A stretch of 64,000 nucleotides of DNA from NCBI GenBank assembly GCA_937983105.1, contig CALKAM010000004.1, positions 21,397-85,396 of the forward strand, in the 5' to 3' direction. Each line of letters opens with the position of its first letter. Position 1 is the stretch's first letter. The notes beneath the pieces are model-generated. The model saw nothing but the letters and a program-made list of their open reading frames with translations. It did not search any database and was not told the origin of the DNA. The DNA is from Planifilum sp021793745 (lineage in GTDB: Bacteria; Bacillota; Bacilli; Thermoactinomycetales; DSM-44946). Of the stretch, positions 52,651 through 61,212 are shown piece by piece. Made by a program: the position numbers and the translations under genes.

Positions 52651-54420
52651 ATGAAAGTGATCGTGGCGACGCTGAACGCCAAATACATTCACACCTGTTT
52701 GGCTTTGCGGTACTTGAAGAGTTACGCCGAGCCGGAGTTTCCGGTGACCATCAAGGAATACACCATCAAGGATCCGGCGCTGAACATCGCCATGGATTTG
52801 TACCAGGAAGCTCCCGATGTGGTGGGCTTCAGCTGTTATATCTGGAATATCGAGGAAACGATCTCGGTTCTTCGCATCCTGAAGAAAGTGATGCCCGAGG
52901 TGAAGATCGTCCTCGGCGGCCCCGAAGTCTCCTACGACGTGCGCGACTGGTTCCGGCGGATTCCCGAAGCGGATTTCATCGTTTACGGGGAGGGAGAGGA
53001 AACCTTTAAAGAGCTGCTTCAGGAATTGGCGGGAGCGGGCAACTTCCGAAACATCCCGGGCCTCGCCTGTCGCGGTGAAGAAGGAGATCCCATCATCAAT
53101 CCGCCGCGTCCCAAGCTGGATCTGCACCGGATCCCCACGCCGTACCGGTTTCCCGAAGATCGGCCGCACCTCTCCAAGCGCATCGTGTACATGGAGACCA
53201 GCCGCGGCTGTCCTTTCCGCTGCCAGTTCTGCCTGTCTTCCATCGAAAGCGGAGTTCGCTATTTTGATCTTGACCGGATCAAAGAGGATATTCTCTACCT
53301 GATCCGGAACGGAGCGAAAACCATTAAGTTCGTTGACCGCACCTTCAACATTCACCGCACCTACGCCATGGAACTGTTCCGCTTTTTGATCGACCACCAC
53401 GGCGGGTGCGTCTTCCAGTTTGAGATCACCGCCGACATTCTTCGGCCGGAGATCGTAAGGTTCCTAAACGAAAACGCGCCCCCGGGCATCTTCCGCTTCG
53501 AAATCGGGGTGCAATCGACCAATCCCCTCACCAACGAGCTGATCCAGCGGAGGCAGAACTTTGAGAAGTTGGCCTGCACCGTGCGCAGCATCCGGGAGGG
53601 GGGAAAGATCGTCCAGCATCTGGACCTGATCGCCGGATTGCCGGAGGAGGATTACAATTCCTTCAAAAAAACCTTTAACGATGTGTTTGCCCTGGAGCCG
53701 GAGGAGCTGCAGCTGGGCTTTCTGAAGCTGCTCCGCGGAACGGGGCTGCGCCGCGAGGCGGAAAAGTACGGATATATCTACGTCGATCGGGCCCCTTATG
53801 AGGTGCTGGCAAACAAGGTGCTTTCCTTTGACGACATGATCCGCATCAAGCGGGCCGAGGACATCCTGGAAAAGTACTGGAACACCCATTATCTCGATGA
53901 AACGGTCCGGTTTTTGACGCGGCACGAGTTTGAATCCCCCTTCGATTTTTTCCAGTCCTTCGGGGATTATTGGGATGAGCGGGGATGGAGCCGCATCGGT
54001 CACCAGTTGGAGGATCTGTATCTCCGCCTGCGCCAATTTTTGCAGGAGCGGGGACCCCCCCATCTGCCCGTGATCGAAGGACTGATGAAATACGATTACC
54101 TGACCCATTTCAAGCAGCGTCCGCGTTCCGTCTGGTGGAAGGGGACGGACAGGGAGGAACGCCAGAACCTCCTGCGACGCCTGGTCGAGGAGCCCGAAGC
54201 CGTCTCGGAGGATTTTGCCCGCCTGCGCCTTTCGGAGCAGGATCTGATCAAACATTGTCGGGTGGAGGTGCTGCCCTTTGATCTCGTCCATTACCAGACG
54301 ACGGGTTCCCTTCGCCGGGATCCGAGCTGCCTGATCGTACATTACAGGCCCGGAGAGGGTAAGGGGAGGGCCTTTGCCGCATCCATGGATCGGCTGGGTC
54401 TCCGCTTATCGGAAGGGTGA
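52651..54420 (+). CDS. B12-binding domain radical SAM protein (DUF4080)
   Basis: A 589-residue class B radical SAM protein. Residues 1-140 form a cobalamin-binding fold (VATLNAKYIHTCLALRYLKS, then VVGFSCYIWNIEETISVLR). The cluster-binding motif is ETSRGCPFRCQFCLSS (CxxxCxxC, near 188-202), with FEIGVQSTNP and LIAGLPEED later in the barrel. The C-terminal part (near 400-589) corresponds to DUF4080. The canonical cobalamin DxHxxG motif is not evident, so B12 binding is uncertain. The substrate is unknown; relatives methylate unactivated carbons or modify tRNA. ATG 52651 follows AGGTGG. It stands alone between terminators. Confidence 0.9.
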   Translation: MKVIVATLNAKYIHTCLALRYLKSYAEPEFPVTIKEYTIKDPALNIAMDLYQEAPDVVGFSCYIWNIEETISVLRILKKVMPEVKIVLGGPEVSYDVRDWFRRIPEADFIVYGEGEETFKELLQELAGAGNFRNIPGLACRGEEGDPIINPPRPKLDLHRIPTPYRFPEDRPHLSKRIVYMETSRGCPFRCQFCLSSIESGVRYFDLDRIKEDILYLIRNGAKTIKFVDRTFNIHRTYAMELFRFLIDHHGGCVFQFEITADILRPEIVRFLNENAPPGIFRFEIGVQSTNPLTNELIQRRQNFEKLACTVRSIREGGKIVQHLDLIAGLPEEDYNSFKKTFNDVFALEPEELQLGFLKLLRGTGLRREAEKYGYIYVDRAPYEVLANKVLSFDDMIRIKRAEDILEKYWNTHYLDETVRFLTRHEFESPFDFFQSFGDYWDERGWSRIGHQLEDLYLRLRQFLQERGPPHLPVIEGLMKYDYLTHFKQRPRSVWWKGTDREERQNLLRRLVEEPEAVSEDFARLRLSEQDLIKHCRVEVLPFDLVHYQTTGSLRRDPSCLIVHYRPGEGKGRAFAASMDRLGLRLSEG

Positions 54421-54425
54421 GCGGT

Positions 54426-54477
54426 TGAGCCCTCGCGTTCCCTCCGACAGGGAGCGGGGGCTTCATGTTTTTTTGTT
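54426..54477 (+). terminator. Terminator after the radical SAM gene
   Basis: GCCCTCGCGTTCCCT and AGGGAGCGGGGGC form a long stem around CCGAC, followed after TTCATG by seven T. Confidence 0.8.
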
Positions 54478-54491
54478 GTTCGCAAAGAATA

Positions 54492-54520
54492 TTGACTAAT
54501 TAAATATAAATAGATACAAT
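54492..54520 (+). promoter_or_regulatory. Sigma-A promoter of the S-box transcript
   Basis: TTGACT (54492-54497) and TACAAT (54515-54520) with a 17-bp spacer in an AT-rich segment, about 40 bp before the riboswitch. Confidence 0.8.
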
Positions 54521-54568
54521 TAAAAACAGAGTATTTTAATTGGAATAACAAGATTATATCGCGCAACA

Positions 54569-54728
54569 CTCTTATCCAGAGCGGCGGAGGGACTGGCCCG
54601 ATGAAGCCCGGCAACCCCGGAATCACTCCGGAAGGTGCCAATTCCTGCGGAAGCCATCCGGTTTCCGAGAGATAAGAGGAGAGCACTTGGTCGAGCCTCT
54701 TCTCCTGGATAAGGGAAGGGGCTTTTTG
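54569..54728 (+). promoter_or_regulatory. SAM-I riboswitch (S-box) with terminator
   Basis: The P1 helix is CTCTTATC (54569-54576) with GATAAGAG (54671-54678). Inside it lies the conserved S-box core GGGACTGGCCCGATGAAGCC followed by CGGCAACC, which includes the kink-turn. The expression platform is AGCCTCTTCTCC paired with GGGAAGGGGCT and a T run (54694-54728). The 3' strand of P1 plus GGAGAG can instead pair with CTCTTCTCC as antiterminator. High SAM should therefore switch the downstream gene off. Confidence 0.96.
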
Positions 54729-54833
54729 ATTGGAGCAGACGGGTGGTCCAAAGGGAGGTGCACAGCGCCGAGGGGTCAGTGAATCCTCCTTGTCCGGAGG
54801 GATCAATTCATCCATGATGGGAGGGCAAAAGGG

Positions 54834-56168
54834 ATGGCAAAAAATTTGACGGTGGAACGGGAAGTCTCCGGGGCGAGCAGCGCCGCATCGACAGAACATC
54901 GCAAAGTCGCGCTGGCCAGTTTTGTGGGCACTGCGATCGAGTGGTATGACTTCTATCTGTACGGAACGGCGGCAGCGCTCATTTTCCCGAAATTGTTTTT
55001 CCCGACCTTTGATCCGCTCTACGGCACTTTGGCTTCATTTACGACCTATGCAGCGGGATTTCTGGCGCGCCCGCTCGGGAGTATCCTCTTCGGACATTTC
55101 GGGGATCAGGTCGGCCGGAAGAGGATGCTCACGCTTTCGTTGGTCATCATGGGCATTTCCACGTTTCTCATGGGTCTGCTTCCCAGCTATCACTCGGCGG
55201 GTTACCTGGCACCGCTCCTGTTGTGCCTTCTCCGCTGCATACAGGGATTTGCCGTCGGCGGGGAGTGGGGTTCAGCCGTGGTCATCGCGGTGGAGCACGC
55301 CCCGCCCGGCAAGCGGGGGCTTTATGGAAGCTTTCCGCAGATGGGGGTCCCGGCGGGATTGTTGTTATCGACGCTGGTGTTTTCACTCGTATCGAGCAAT
55401 CTGTCCAATGAGGATTTTTTGGCCTGGGGTTGGCGCATTCCCTTTCTGTTCAGTATCGCGCTGGTTTTGATCGGGCTCTATGTGCGCTTTCAAGTCAGTG
55501 AATCGCCCGTTTTTTTGAAGGAAGTGCTGGCCAAACAGCAGCCGGAGAAACATCCGGTCCAATCCGTCCTGCGCCAACAAAAAAAGCCCCTGTTTCTGAC
55601 GATTGGCATGAAGCTGTTGCAAAACGGCGTGTTTTATATTTACACCGTATTTGTGCTCACCTACCTGGTAGATATCCGACAGATGGACCGGTCTGTCGGT
55701 TTAAATGCGGTGATGATCTCTTCGATGATCGGATTTGCCACCTTGCCCCTCTGGTCCTACCTGTCGGACAAGATCGGGCGAAAGCCGGTGTACCTTTTCG
55801 GGACCGTCGCATCGACGCTGTTCATTTTTCCGTTCTTTTGGCTGATCGATACCGGGTCGGTGTTTTGGGTTACCGTATCGATGGTGATCGGCTTGAACGT
55901 GTTGCACGATGCTGTCTATGGTCCGCAGGCGGTTTACTTTTCCGAACAATTTGGGACCAAGGTGCGCCTGAGCGGTGCATCGATCGGCTACCAGATCGGA
56001 ACCATCCTCGCCGGGGGATTCTCTCCGATCATCGCCACATCGCTGTTGGCGGAGTTCGAAGGCGCAAGCTGGCCCATATGCCTTTATGTGCTGTTGCTGG
56101 GCCTCCTCAGCACGGTGGCCACGCTGTTTGCGCGGGAGACCTACCGCGATTCCCTGACGGGCGAGTGA
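54834..56168 (+). CDS. Metabolite:proton symporter (MHS family) under S-box control
   Basis: A 444-residue transporter with 12 helices. It belongs to the MHS branch of the MFS: ASFVGTAIEWYDFYLYGTAA in helix 1, GSILFGHFGDQVGRKRML in loop 2-3, CLLRCIQGFAVGGEWGSA in helix 4 and WRIPFLFS in helix 6 region. Relatives carry proline/betaine, shikimate, dicarboxylates or similar. The SAM-I riboswitch just upstream suggests that this one imports methionine or a sulfur precursor of SAM; this is inference. GGGAGGGCAAAAGGG precedes the ATG. It is a single-gene transcript with a strong terminator. Confidence 0.93.
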   Translation: MAKNLTVEREVSGASSAASTEHRKVALASFVGTAIEWYDFYLYGTAAALIFPKLFFPTFDPLYGTLASFTTYAAGFLARPLGSILFGHFGDQVGRKRMLTLSLVIMGISTFLMGLLPSYHSAGYLAPLLLCLLRCIQGFAVGGEWGSAVVIAVEHAPPGKRGLYGSFPQMGVPAGLLLSTLVFSLVSSNLSNEDFLAWGWRIPFLFSIALVLIGLYVRFQVSESPVFLKEVLAKQQPEKHPVQSVLRQQKKPLFLTIGMKLLQNGVFYIYTVFVLTYLVDIRQMDRSVGLNAVMISSMIGFATLPLWSYLSDKIGRKPVYLFGTVASTLFIFPFFWLIDTGSVFWVTVSMVIGLNVLHDAVYGPQAVYFSEQFGTKVRLSGASIGYQIGTILAGGFSPIIATSLLAEFEGASWPICLYVLLLGLLSTVATLFARETYRDSLTGE

Positions 56169-56207
56169 TGGAGCACAACGCGTTAAAGAAGCCCTTGAAG
56201 CCGAAAG

Positions 56208-56249
56208 GAAAATGACTTGAGTTGCCGCAGGCAGCTTCAAGTCATTTTC
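56208..56249. terminator. Bidirectional terminator after the symporter gene
   Basis: GAAAATGACTTGA and TCAAGTCATTTTC form a perfect 13-bp stem with a 16-base loop. A and T tracts at the ends let it work in both directions, for the symporter and perhaps for the solA-like gene. Confidence 0.8.
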
Positions 56250-56327
56250 TGCATGCGGGAGAATTCGGAACGGATGGCTTTTTGCAACTGATCATGCAAA
56301 GACGACGATGCCTGCCGGGTCTCCCCG

Positions 56328-57476
56328 TTAACGTTCCGCCTTTGCAAGGGTAGGCCGGTTCAGGGAGAAGAGGGACAGGTCCAGTTCGGGCTTTCCGTCG
56401 GTGGTCCACTGAGCCAGCGCTTCCCCGAGGGCGCTGGAGAATTTGAAGCCGTGCCCCGTCAAACCGGCGGCGATGAGAATCCGCTCGTCTTCCGGATGGC
56501 GATCGATGAGGAAGTGTTCATCCGGCGTCCGCGTATAGATGCAGACGGAACCGCGCAGCCGCTCGCCGGCGGCCCGGGGCAGGTTCTGCTGCAGAAATCG
56601 CCGCAGATCTCCCTCATCCTCCGGATGGCTGCCGAAGGTACGGTCGAACCGATCCGGATCGATCGGCGGCCCGCCGTCGTGGCGCCCCACCTTCACCCCG
56701 CTTCCTCCGAAGCTGGGGAATCCGTAGTACTGTTCGTCGGGGAGGTCGAAGAAGAAGGCGGGGAAGCGGCGGGAGTCGTACAGCCCCTCGTCGCACCGGA
56801 ACCAGCCGACCGTTTTCCGTACGGGTGTGAGGGGCAGGGAGAGATCGGCGAGCAGTTTTCCCACCCATGCCCCGGCGGAGACGATGACCCGCTCCCCGTA
56901 GAAGGTGTCTGTCGGGGTTCGCAGGGAGATGCCCCCGGCTTCCCGCTGGAGAGACAGGACGGGGGTATTGGTTTTCAGGACAGCGCCCCGGTCGATGGCG
57001 CCCTTTCGGAAGGCCCGGAGACAGGCTTCGCAGAACAGCACTCCCGCATCGGGTTCCAGGCAACCGATATCGGTTTCCGGAATCGTGATGCCCGGCCAGC
57101 GCCGCATGATTTCTTCCGCAGACAGCCGTTCCAGGGGAAGATTGTGGATTTTTGCCCCGTCGATGGTTTCCCGGATGAAGCGGGAATCAGGGGCTCCCAC
57201 CCCGAGGACGCCCGTTCTCGCAAACAGCCTCTCTCCCGCCTCTTCCTCCAGCTCCATCCACAGTTGTTGCGAGCGCAGGGCCAGGGGGATGTACTCCCGG
57301 CCTTCTCCGTAAGCGTGGCGGATGATCCGGGTTTCTCCGTGATGGCTGCCGCTGGTGTGGGGCGGATCATAGGCATCGATCATCAGGACGCGGACGCCCT
57401 TTTTTGACAGGTAATAACCCGCCGCCATTCCCGCCGAACCGGCGCCGATGACGACCACATCAAAGCGATTCCCCAT
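56328..57476 (-). CDS. solA: SolA-type FAD-dependent amine oxidase (N-methyltryptophan/sarcosine oxidase family)
   Basis: A 382-residue flavoprotein. The FAD-binding VVVIGAGSAGMAAGYYLSKK begins near residue 8, and GSHHGETRIIRHAYGEG (near 43-59) is a signature of monomeric sarcosine and N-methyltryptophan oxidases. Cys in GSVCIYTRTPDEHFLID (near 308) is the expected covalent FAD link, and GLTGHGFKFSSALGEAL closes the fold. These enzymes oxidise N-methyl amino acids, releasing formaldehyde and hydrogen peroxide. The exact substrate is open. AAAGG lies somewhat far before the ATG. The VOC gene lies 125 bp upstream on the same strand. Confidence 0.9.
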   Translation of the reverse strand: MGNRFDVVVIGAGSAGMAAGYYLSKKGVRVLMIDAYDPPHTSGSHHGETRIIRHAYGEGREYIPLALRSQQLWMELEEEAGERLFARTGVLGVGAPDSRFIRETIDGAKIHNLPLERLSAEEIMRRWPGITIPETDIGCLEPDAGVLFCEACLRAFRKGAIDRGAVLKTNTPVLSLQREAGGISLRTPTDTFYGERVIVSAGAWVGKLLADLSLPLTPVRKTVGWFRCDEGLYDSRRFPAFFFDLPDEQYYGFPSFGGSGVKVGRHDGGPPIDPDRFDRTFGSHPEDEGDLRRFLQQNLPRAAGERLRGSVCIYTRTPDEHFLIDRHPEDERILIAAGLTGHGFKFSSALGEALAQWTTDGKPELDLSLFSLNRPTLAKAER

Positions 57477-57601
57477 CTTTTCATCATCCTTTCGTCAGAT
57501 TGGGAATTTGGTGGGAAAAACCGGATCCGAAGCCCGGAAGCGGCGAAGGTTCTCTTTTTTCTCCCCGAAGGGCGCGGCACACCTCCGGCGTGTCGACGCC
57601 T

Positions 57602-58411
57602 TCACGGATCCCTGATCAACCGGTAAATGCCTCCCAGTATGCTCCAATCCTCATCGCGCTCCGCTCCCGAAAAGCTGACGAGGAAGGGTCTCTCTCCGCG
57701 TTTTTGCAGGATTCTTTGGACGGGCCCGTCCCCGATCGGGGCGCAGAACAGCAGATGTCCCCCCATCAGCTTCAACTCTCGGCATACGGCGTTCAGTTCC
57801 ATGTCCACGTATTCCTTCCCGGGTCTCAAGCCGAACCCCTTCTCCCATTCCGCTGCCCGGCCGAGGTTTTGAACGGTGAAGGCGATGTGCTTCAGCCGCA
57901 GATCCCCCGCCGGGTGGGGCATCATGGCTTTCCGCAGCTGCAGGTCCCTTCGGCGCTCTTCGTCGGTTTGCTCCCACTGGATGAGGAAGGGGGGCGGCAG
58001 CTCGCCGTCCGGCCATTCCGGAAACATGAGGGTCCAGCGGAGCACGGATCCGTCGGGACGGATGCGTCTGCCGGGAAAGGGGCCGTTCATCCGCCATCCC
58101 TGCTCCTCCAGCAGGCGGGACGCCTCCTCCAGATTGTCCGTCCGCAGGGCGATCCGCGCTGGCCCCTCCCCGTGGGCGAGATCCTCCAGGGCTTGATGCA
58201 CCAGGGGATTGTCCCGCGCCTTTTCGGCTACCGCAGGATTTTCCACGCCCAGGTACTCAATGTAGCTCAAATCGAAATAGCAAAGGGTATTGAACGTTCC
58301 CCAGTCGGAGTGGCTGCCGCCTTCCACCGCCTGGATCCCGCACTTTCGAAGGGCCTCCATTGCTTTTTTCGGGTCGTGCACGAGGTGGACGAGATGATCA
58401 AATGCGTACAA
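57602..58411 (-). CDS. VOC (glyoxalase/dioxygenase fold) family protein
   Basis: A 269-residue protein with a glyoxalase-like domain (YAFDHLVHLVHDPKKAMEAL at the N terminus; YFDLSYIEYLGVENP near 44) and a second VOC module from about residue 180 (LRLKHIAFTVQNLGRAAEWE). TTG at 58411 is taken as start: GGAAGGTGAG lies 6-8 bases before it, and homology begins there. An ATG 76 codons upstream adds only low-complexity basic sequence. The metal ligands are not obvious and the substrate is unknown. Confidence 0.82.
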   Translation of the reverse strand: MYAFDHLVHLVHDPKKAMEALRKCGIQAVEGGSHSDWGTFNTLCYFDLSYIEYLGVENPAVAEKARDNPLVHQALEDLAHGEGPARIALRTDNLEEASRLLEEQGWRMNGPFPGRRIRPDGSVLRWTLMFPEWPDGELPPPFLIQWEQTDEERRRDLQLRKAMMPHPAGDLRLKHIAFTVQNLGRAAEWEKGFGLRPGKEYVDMELNAVCRELKLMGGHLLFCAPIGDGPVQRILQKRGERPFLVSFSGAERDEDWSILGGIYRLIRDP

Positions 58412-58682
58412 CGGTTGCTCACCTTCCCGGAAGTGTAGTGAATCAAAGGGATATACCGCTTCGCTTTGCCAAGAGGGCCGGGGTGCTTTTCTTTCGTCAA
58501 CATCATTTTTTGCCGGTCTTTTTGGGAAAATGCGGATGATGCGACGGAGAGGAGGGAAGTCGTTTGGGTCATGTTTCTTGGTTTGGGGTTCATTCTCCTG
58601 CTCCTTTGCAGAAAACCGGTGGATGCGTCTTCCTTTCATGGTATTCTGGATGAAGAACCCGGAGACAGAGAGGAGAAAAGAG

Positions 58683-59393
58683 ATGGAAAGGGAGCCTTGG
58701 ACCCTTCTCGTAGTTGACGATGAAGAAAAGTGGTTGGATGTGGTGGCAAATTACCTGGAAGGGGAAGGCTATCGCGTGATCCGCGCCCTGGACGGGATTG
58801 AGGCCCTTTCACAGATCCAAAAGCATCCGGAGATCGATGCGGTGCTCCTCGATTGGATGATGCCGGGGATGAGCGGCCTCGATGTGTGCCGGCGGATCCG
58901 CAGCTTCTCCGATGTTCCGATCCTCTTTTTGACGGCCAAGTCGGAGGAAGTGGACAAGCTCCTGGGATTGGAGCTCGGAGGGGACGATTACCTGACGAAG
59001 CCCTTTTCCCTGCGGGAGATGGTGGCCCGGATCCGGGCGGTGCTCCGGCGTGCCCGGGGAAAAGACCGGGGGATGGGGGGTTCGGAGGAGAAGTTCCTGC
59101 GCGGACCGCTGGAGATCGATGTGCCGGGTCACAAGGTGTGGCTGAACGGACGGGAGATCTCCCTGACGCCGACGGAATTCAAGCTGCTCACCACCTTGGC
59201 GTCCAAGCCGGGGAGAACGTACAGCCGCCTGCAACTGCTCGAGTCGGCCCTGGGCGAGGAGTATGCCGGATACGAGAGGTCCATTGACACCCACATTCAC
59301 AACCTGCGAAAAAAAATCGAGGAAAATCCGTCGGATCCCCGCTTTATTCAGACGGTGTTCGGGGTGGGTTACCGGTTTGGTGATGTCCGGTGA
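58683..59393 (+). CDS. OmpR-type response regulator
   Basis: A 236-residue regulator. The receiver domain has the acidic pair in LLVVDDEEKW (Asp12, Asp13), the phosphorylated Asp57 in AVLLDWMMPGMSG, and the conserved Lys in DYLTKPFSLRE (near 107). The C-terminal winged helix (near 140-234) has LTPTEFKLLTTLASKPG and SIDTHIHNLRKKIEE. ATG 58683 follows GAGAGGAGA; upstream ATGs in frame lie in non-coding-looking sequence. The kinase gene follows after 2 bp, then an ABC exporter. Confidence 0.96.
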   Translation: MEREPWTLLVVDDEEKWLDVVANYLEGEGYRVIRALDGIEALSQIQKHPEIDAVLLDWMMPGMSGLDVCRRIRSFSDVPILFLTAKSEEVDKLLGLELGGDDYLTKPFSLREMVARIRAVLRRARGKDRGMGGSEEKFLRGPLEIDVPGHKVWLNGREISLTPTEFKLLTTLASKPGRTYSRLQLLESALGEEYAGYERSIDTHIHNLRKKIEENPSDPRFIQTVFGVGYRFGDVR

Positions 59394-59395
59394 GA

Positions 59396-60405
59396 ATGCG
59401 GACCAAGCTGTTCGCCAGCTTCGCAGGATTGTTTGGGGCGGGGGTGTTGGCGGCATTTTGGACGGGGGCCCATTGGGAGGAAGCGCGGTCAGGGGGGGAC
59501 CGGCCGACCTGCCCCTGGCGCTCCTGCTGGCGATCGGCCTGATCGGCCTGTCGGCGGTGTACGCGGCGGCATTGGGGATGACCCGGCGGCTGGAGCAATT
59601 GAGCGCGTCGGCGGAGGAAGCGGCCTTTGCTCCGGATCTGACGGAAGTGCACGTCTCCGGCACCGATGAGTTGGCCGCGGTGGCCCGTTCGATGGAAAAA
59701 ATGCGCCGGGAATGGGTCCGGGGGAAGGAGGCCCGCAACCGGTTGGTCGCCGATGTGGCCCACGAACTACGGATGCCGTTGGCCATCCTGCGGGGGCAGC
59801 TGGAGTCGCTTCTGGAAGGGAGGGAGCAACTGGCCCCCGACCGCTTGCTGCCCCTCGTCGATGAAACGATCCGGTTGTCCCGCCTGGTCCAGGATCTGCA
59901 ACAGCTCGGTTTGGCGGAGGCCGGACGGTTGTCCCTCGATCGCCGCTGGGTCCCCTTCGGGGCTTTGATCGACGAGGTGGTCGATGTGCTGCGGTTCGAA
60001 GCCGAGGAAAAGGGGATGACGCTGGTGGTGGAGGGATCGGCGGATTGTGAAATCTATTGCGATCCCGGACGGATTCGTCAGGCCTTCATCAACCTGATCG
60101 GCAACGCCATTCGCCATTCAGAACGCGGGAGTCCGGTGAAGATGTGCCTGATGGCCTTTGAAGATTCGGTGCGGGTGGACATTGTGGATCGGGGGCCGGG
60201 GATTCCTCCGGAAAAGCTCCCCTACCTGTTTCAGCGCTTTTTTCGGGTGGACGACTCCCGGAACCGCCGATCGGGCGGGACGGGGCTGGGCCTGGCCATC
60301 GCCAAGGGATTTGTGGAAGCGCACGGCGGAACGATCGCCGTCGACAGCGAGCCGGGGGAGGGCAGCACCTTTACGGTCACTTTGCCGAGATTCCCCGTTT
60401 CTTGA
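59396..60405 (+). CDS. Sensor histidine kinase, frame interrupted at a G7 run
   Basis: Partner kinase of the response regulator. The frame from ATG 59396 encodes the first membrane helix (LFASFAGLFGAGVLAAFW) and runs to SGG. The rest, with the second helix (LPLALLLAIGLIGLSAVY), HAMP, phospho-acceptor His in VADVAHELRMPLAIL (59761-59763), N box QAFINLIGNAIRHS and GGTGLGLAIAKGF, is in the frame one base back. One more G in the run at 59492-59498 would join them into about 336 residues. Alternatively ATG 59383, in the second frame, gives a kinase lacking the first helix. Sequencing error, mutation or programmed slippage are possible. Confidence 0.85.
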
Positions 60406-60447
60406 CAACTTCTTAAGAACTTCCCGAAAGGATCCCGAAACCTTCCC
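60402..60447 (+). promoter_or_regulatory. Possible response-regulator boxes before the ABC exporter
   Basis: TTGACA (60402-60407) is followed by the palindrome TTCTTAAGAA (60410-60419) and two 11-bp direct repeats, CTTCCCGAAAG and GATCCCGAAAC (60420-60441), then CTTCCC. OmpR-type regulators bind direct repeats with 11-bp spacing, so this may be the target of the neighbouring regulator. Confidence 0.5.
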
Positions 60448-60480
60448 TTTATGATTGGGAGGCGAAGGGAGGAGATCGTG

Positions 60481-61212
60481 ATGGAACCGATGCTGGAAGC
60501 GGATGAGTTGTGGAAAATCTTCGGAGACGGGGAAAATCGCGTGGAGGCGTTGCGGGGGGTCTCCCTTTCCGTGTTCCCCGGGGAGATGGTGGCCATCATG
60601 GGCCCGTCGGGATGCGGAAAGACCACCCTCTTGAACGTGCTGTCCGGGATCGACACCGTCGCCCGCGGCAGCGTGTGGATCCAGGGGCTGGATCTGCACG
60701 GGATGAAGGAGCGGGAGCGGGACCGCTGCCGCGCGGAGAAGATGGGCTTCGTCTTCCAGGCCTACAACCTGATTCCCGTCCTGTCGGCGGTGGAAAACGT
60801 GGAGCTGCCGCTCTTGGCGATGGGGGTTCCCGCCCGAGCGGCCCGGCGGAGGGCGGAGGAGGCCCTCGCCCGCGTCGGGTTGAAGGAGCGGCGCCACCAC
60901 CGGCCGTCGGAGCTGTCGGGGGGACAGGCGCAGCGGGTCGCCCTGGCGAGGGCGATCGTCAACCGTCCCGCCGTCGTTTTTGCCGATGAGCCGACGGGAG
61001 CCCTCGACCGGAAGACCACGGAACTGGTGATCGATCTGCTGGATCATCTGAACCGGGTGGACGGACTCACCATGGTTCTGGTGACGCACGATCCGGAGGT
61101 GGCGGAACGGGCCCACCGCATCCTGTACATGGATAGCGGTCAAATCCTCCGGGAACGGGCGACGAAACGGCAGCAGGCTCCTTCACTGCCGTCCGCGGGG
61201 AGGGAAGGGTGA
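60481..61212 (+). CDS. ABC transporter ATPase (MacB/LolD type)
   Basis: A 243-residue ATPase of the MacB/LolD/BceA class. Walker A is GPSGCGKTTLLNVLSG (near 42), the Q loop is in GFVFQAYNLIPVLSA, the signature is LSGGQAQRVALARAIV (near 143) and Walker B is VVFADEPTGAL (near 163), with the switch His in VTHDPEVAE. It powers the FtsX-type permease that starts at its last base. ATG 60481 follows GGGAGGAGA. Systems next to a two-component pair often handle antimicrobial peptides or envelope stress. Confidence 0.96.
   Translation: MEPMLEADELWKIFGDGENRVEALRGVSLSVFPGEMVAIMGPSGCGKTTLLNVLSGIDTVARGSVWIQGLDLHGMKERERDRCRAEKMGFVFQAYNLIPVLSAVENVELPLLAMGVPARAARRRAEEALARVGLKERRHHRPSELSGGQAQRVALARAIVNRPAVVFADEPTGALDRKTTELVIDLLDHLNRVDGLTMVLVTHDPEVAERAHRILYMDSGQILRERATKRQQAPSLPSAGREG

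Noticed and set aside
58530..58682. N-terminal extension of the response regulator
   Set aside because: The added 51 residues are Cys/Trp/Arg-rich and unlike a receiver domain. The good ribosome binding site lies before ATG 58683.
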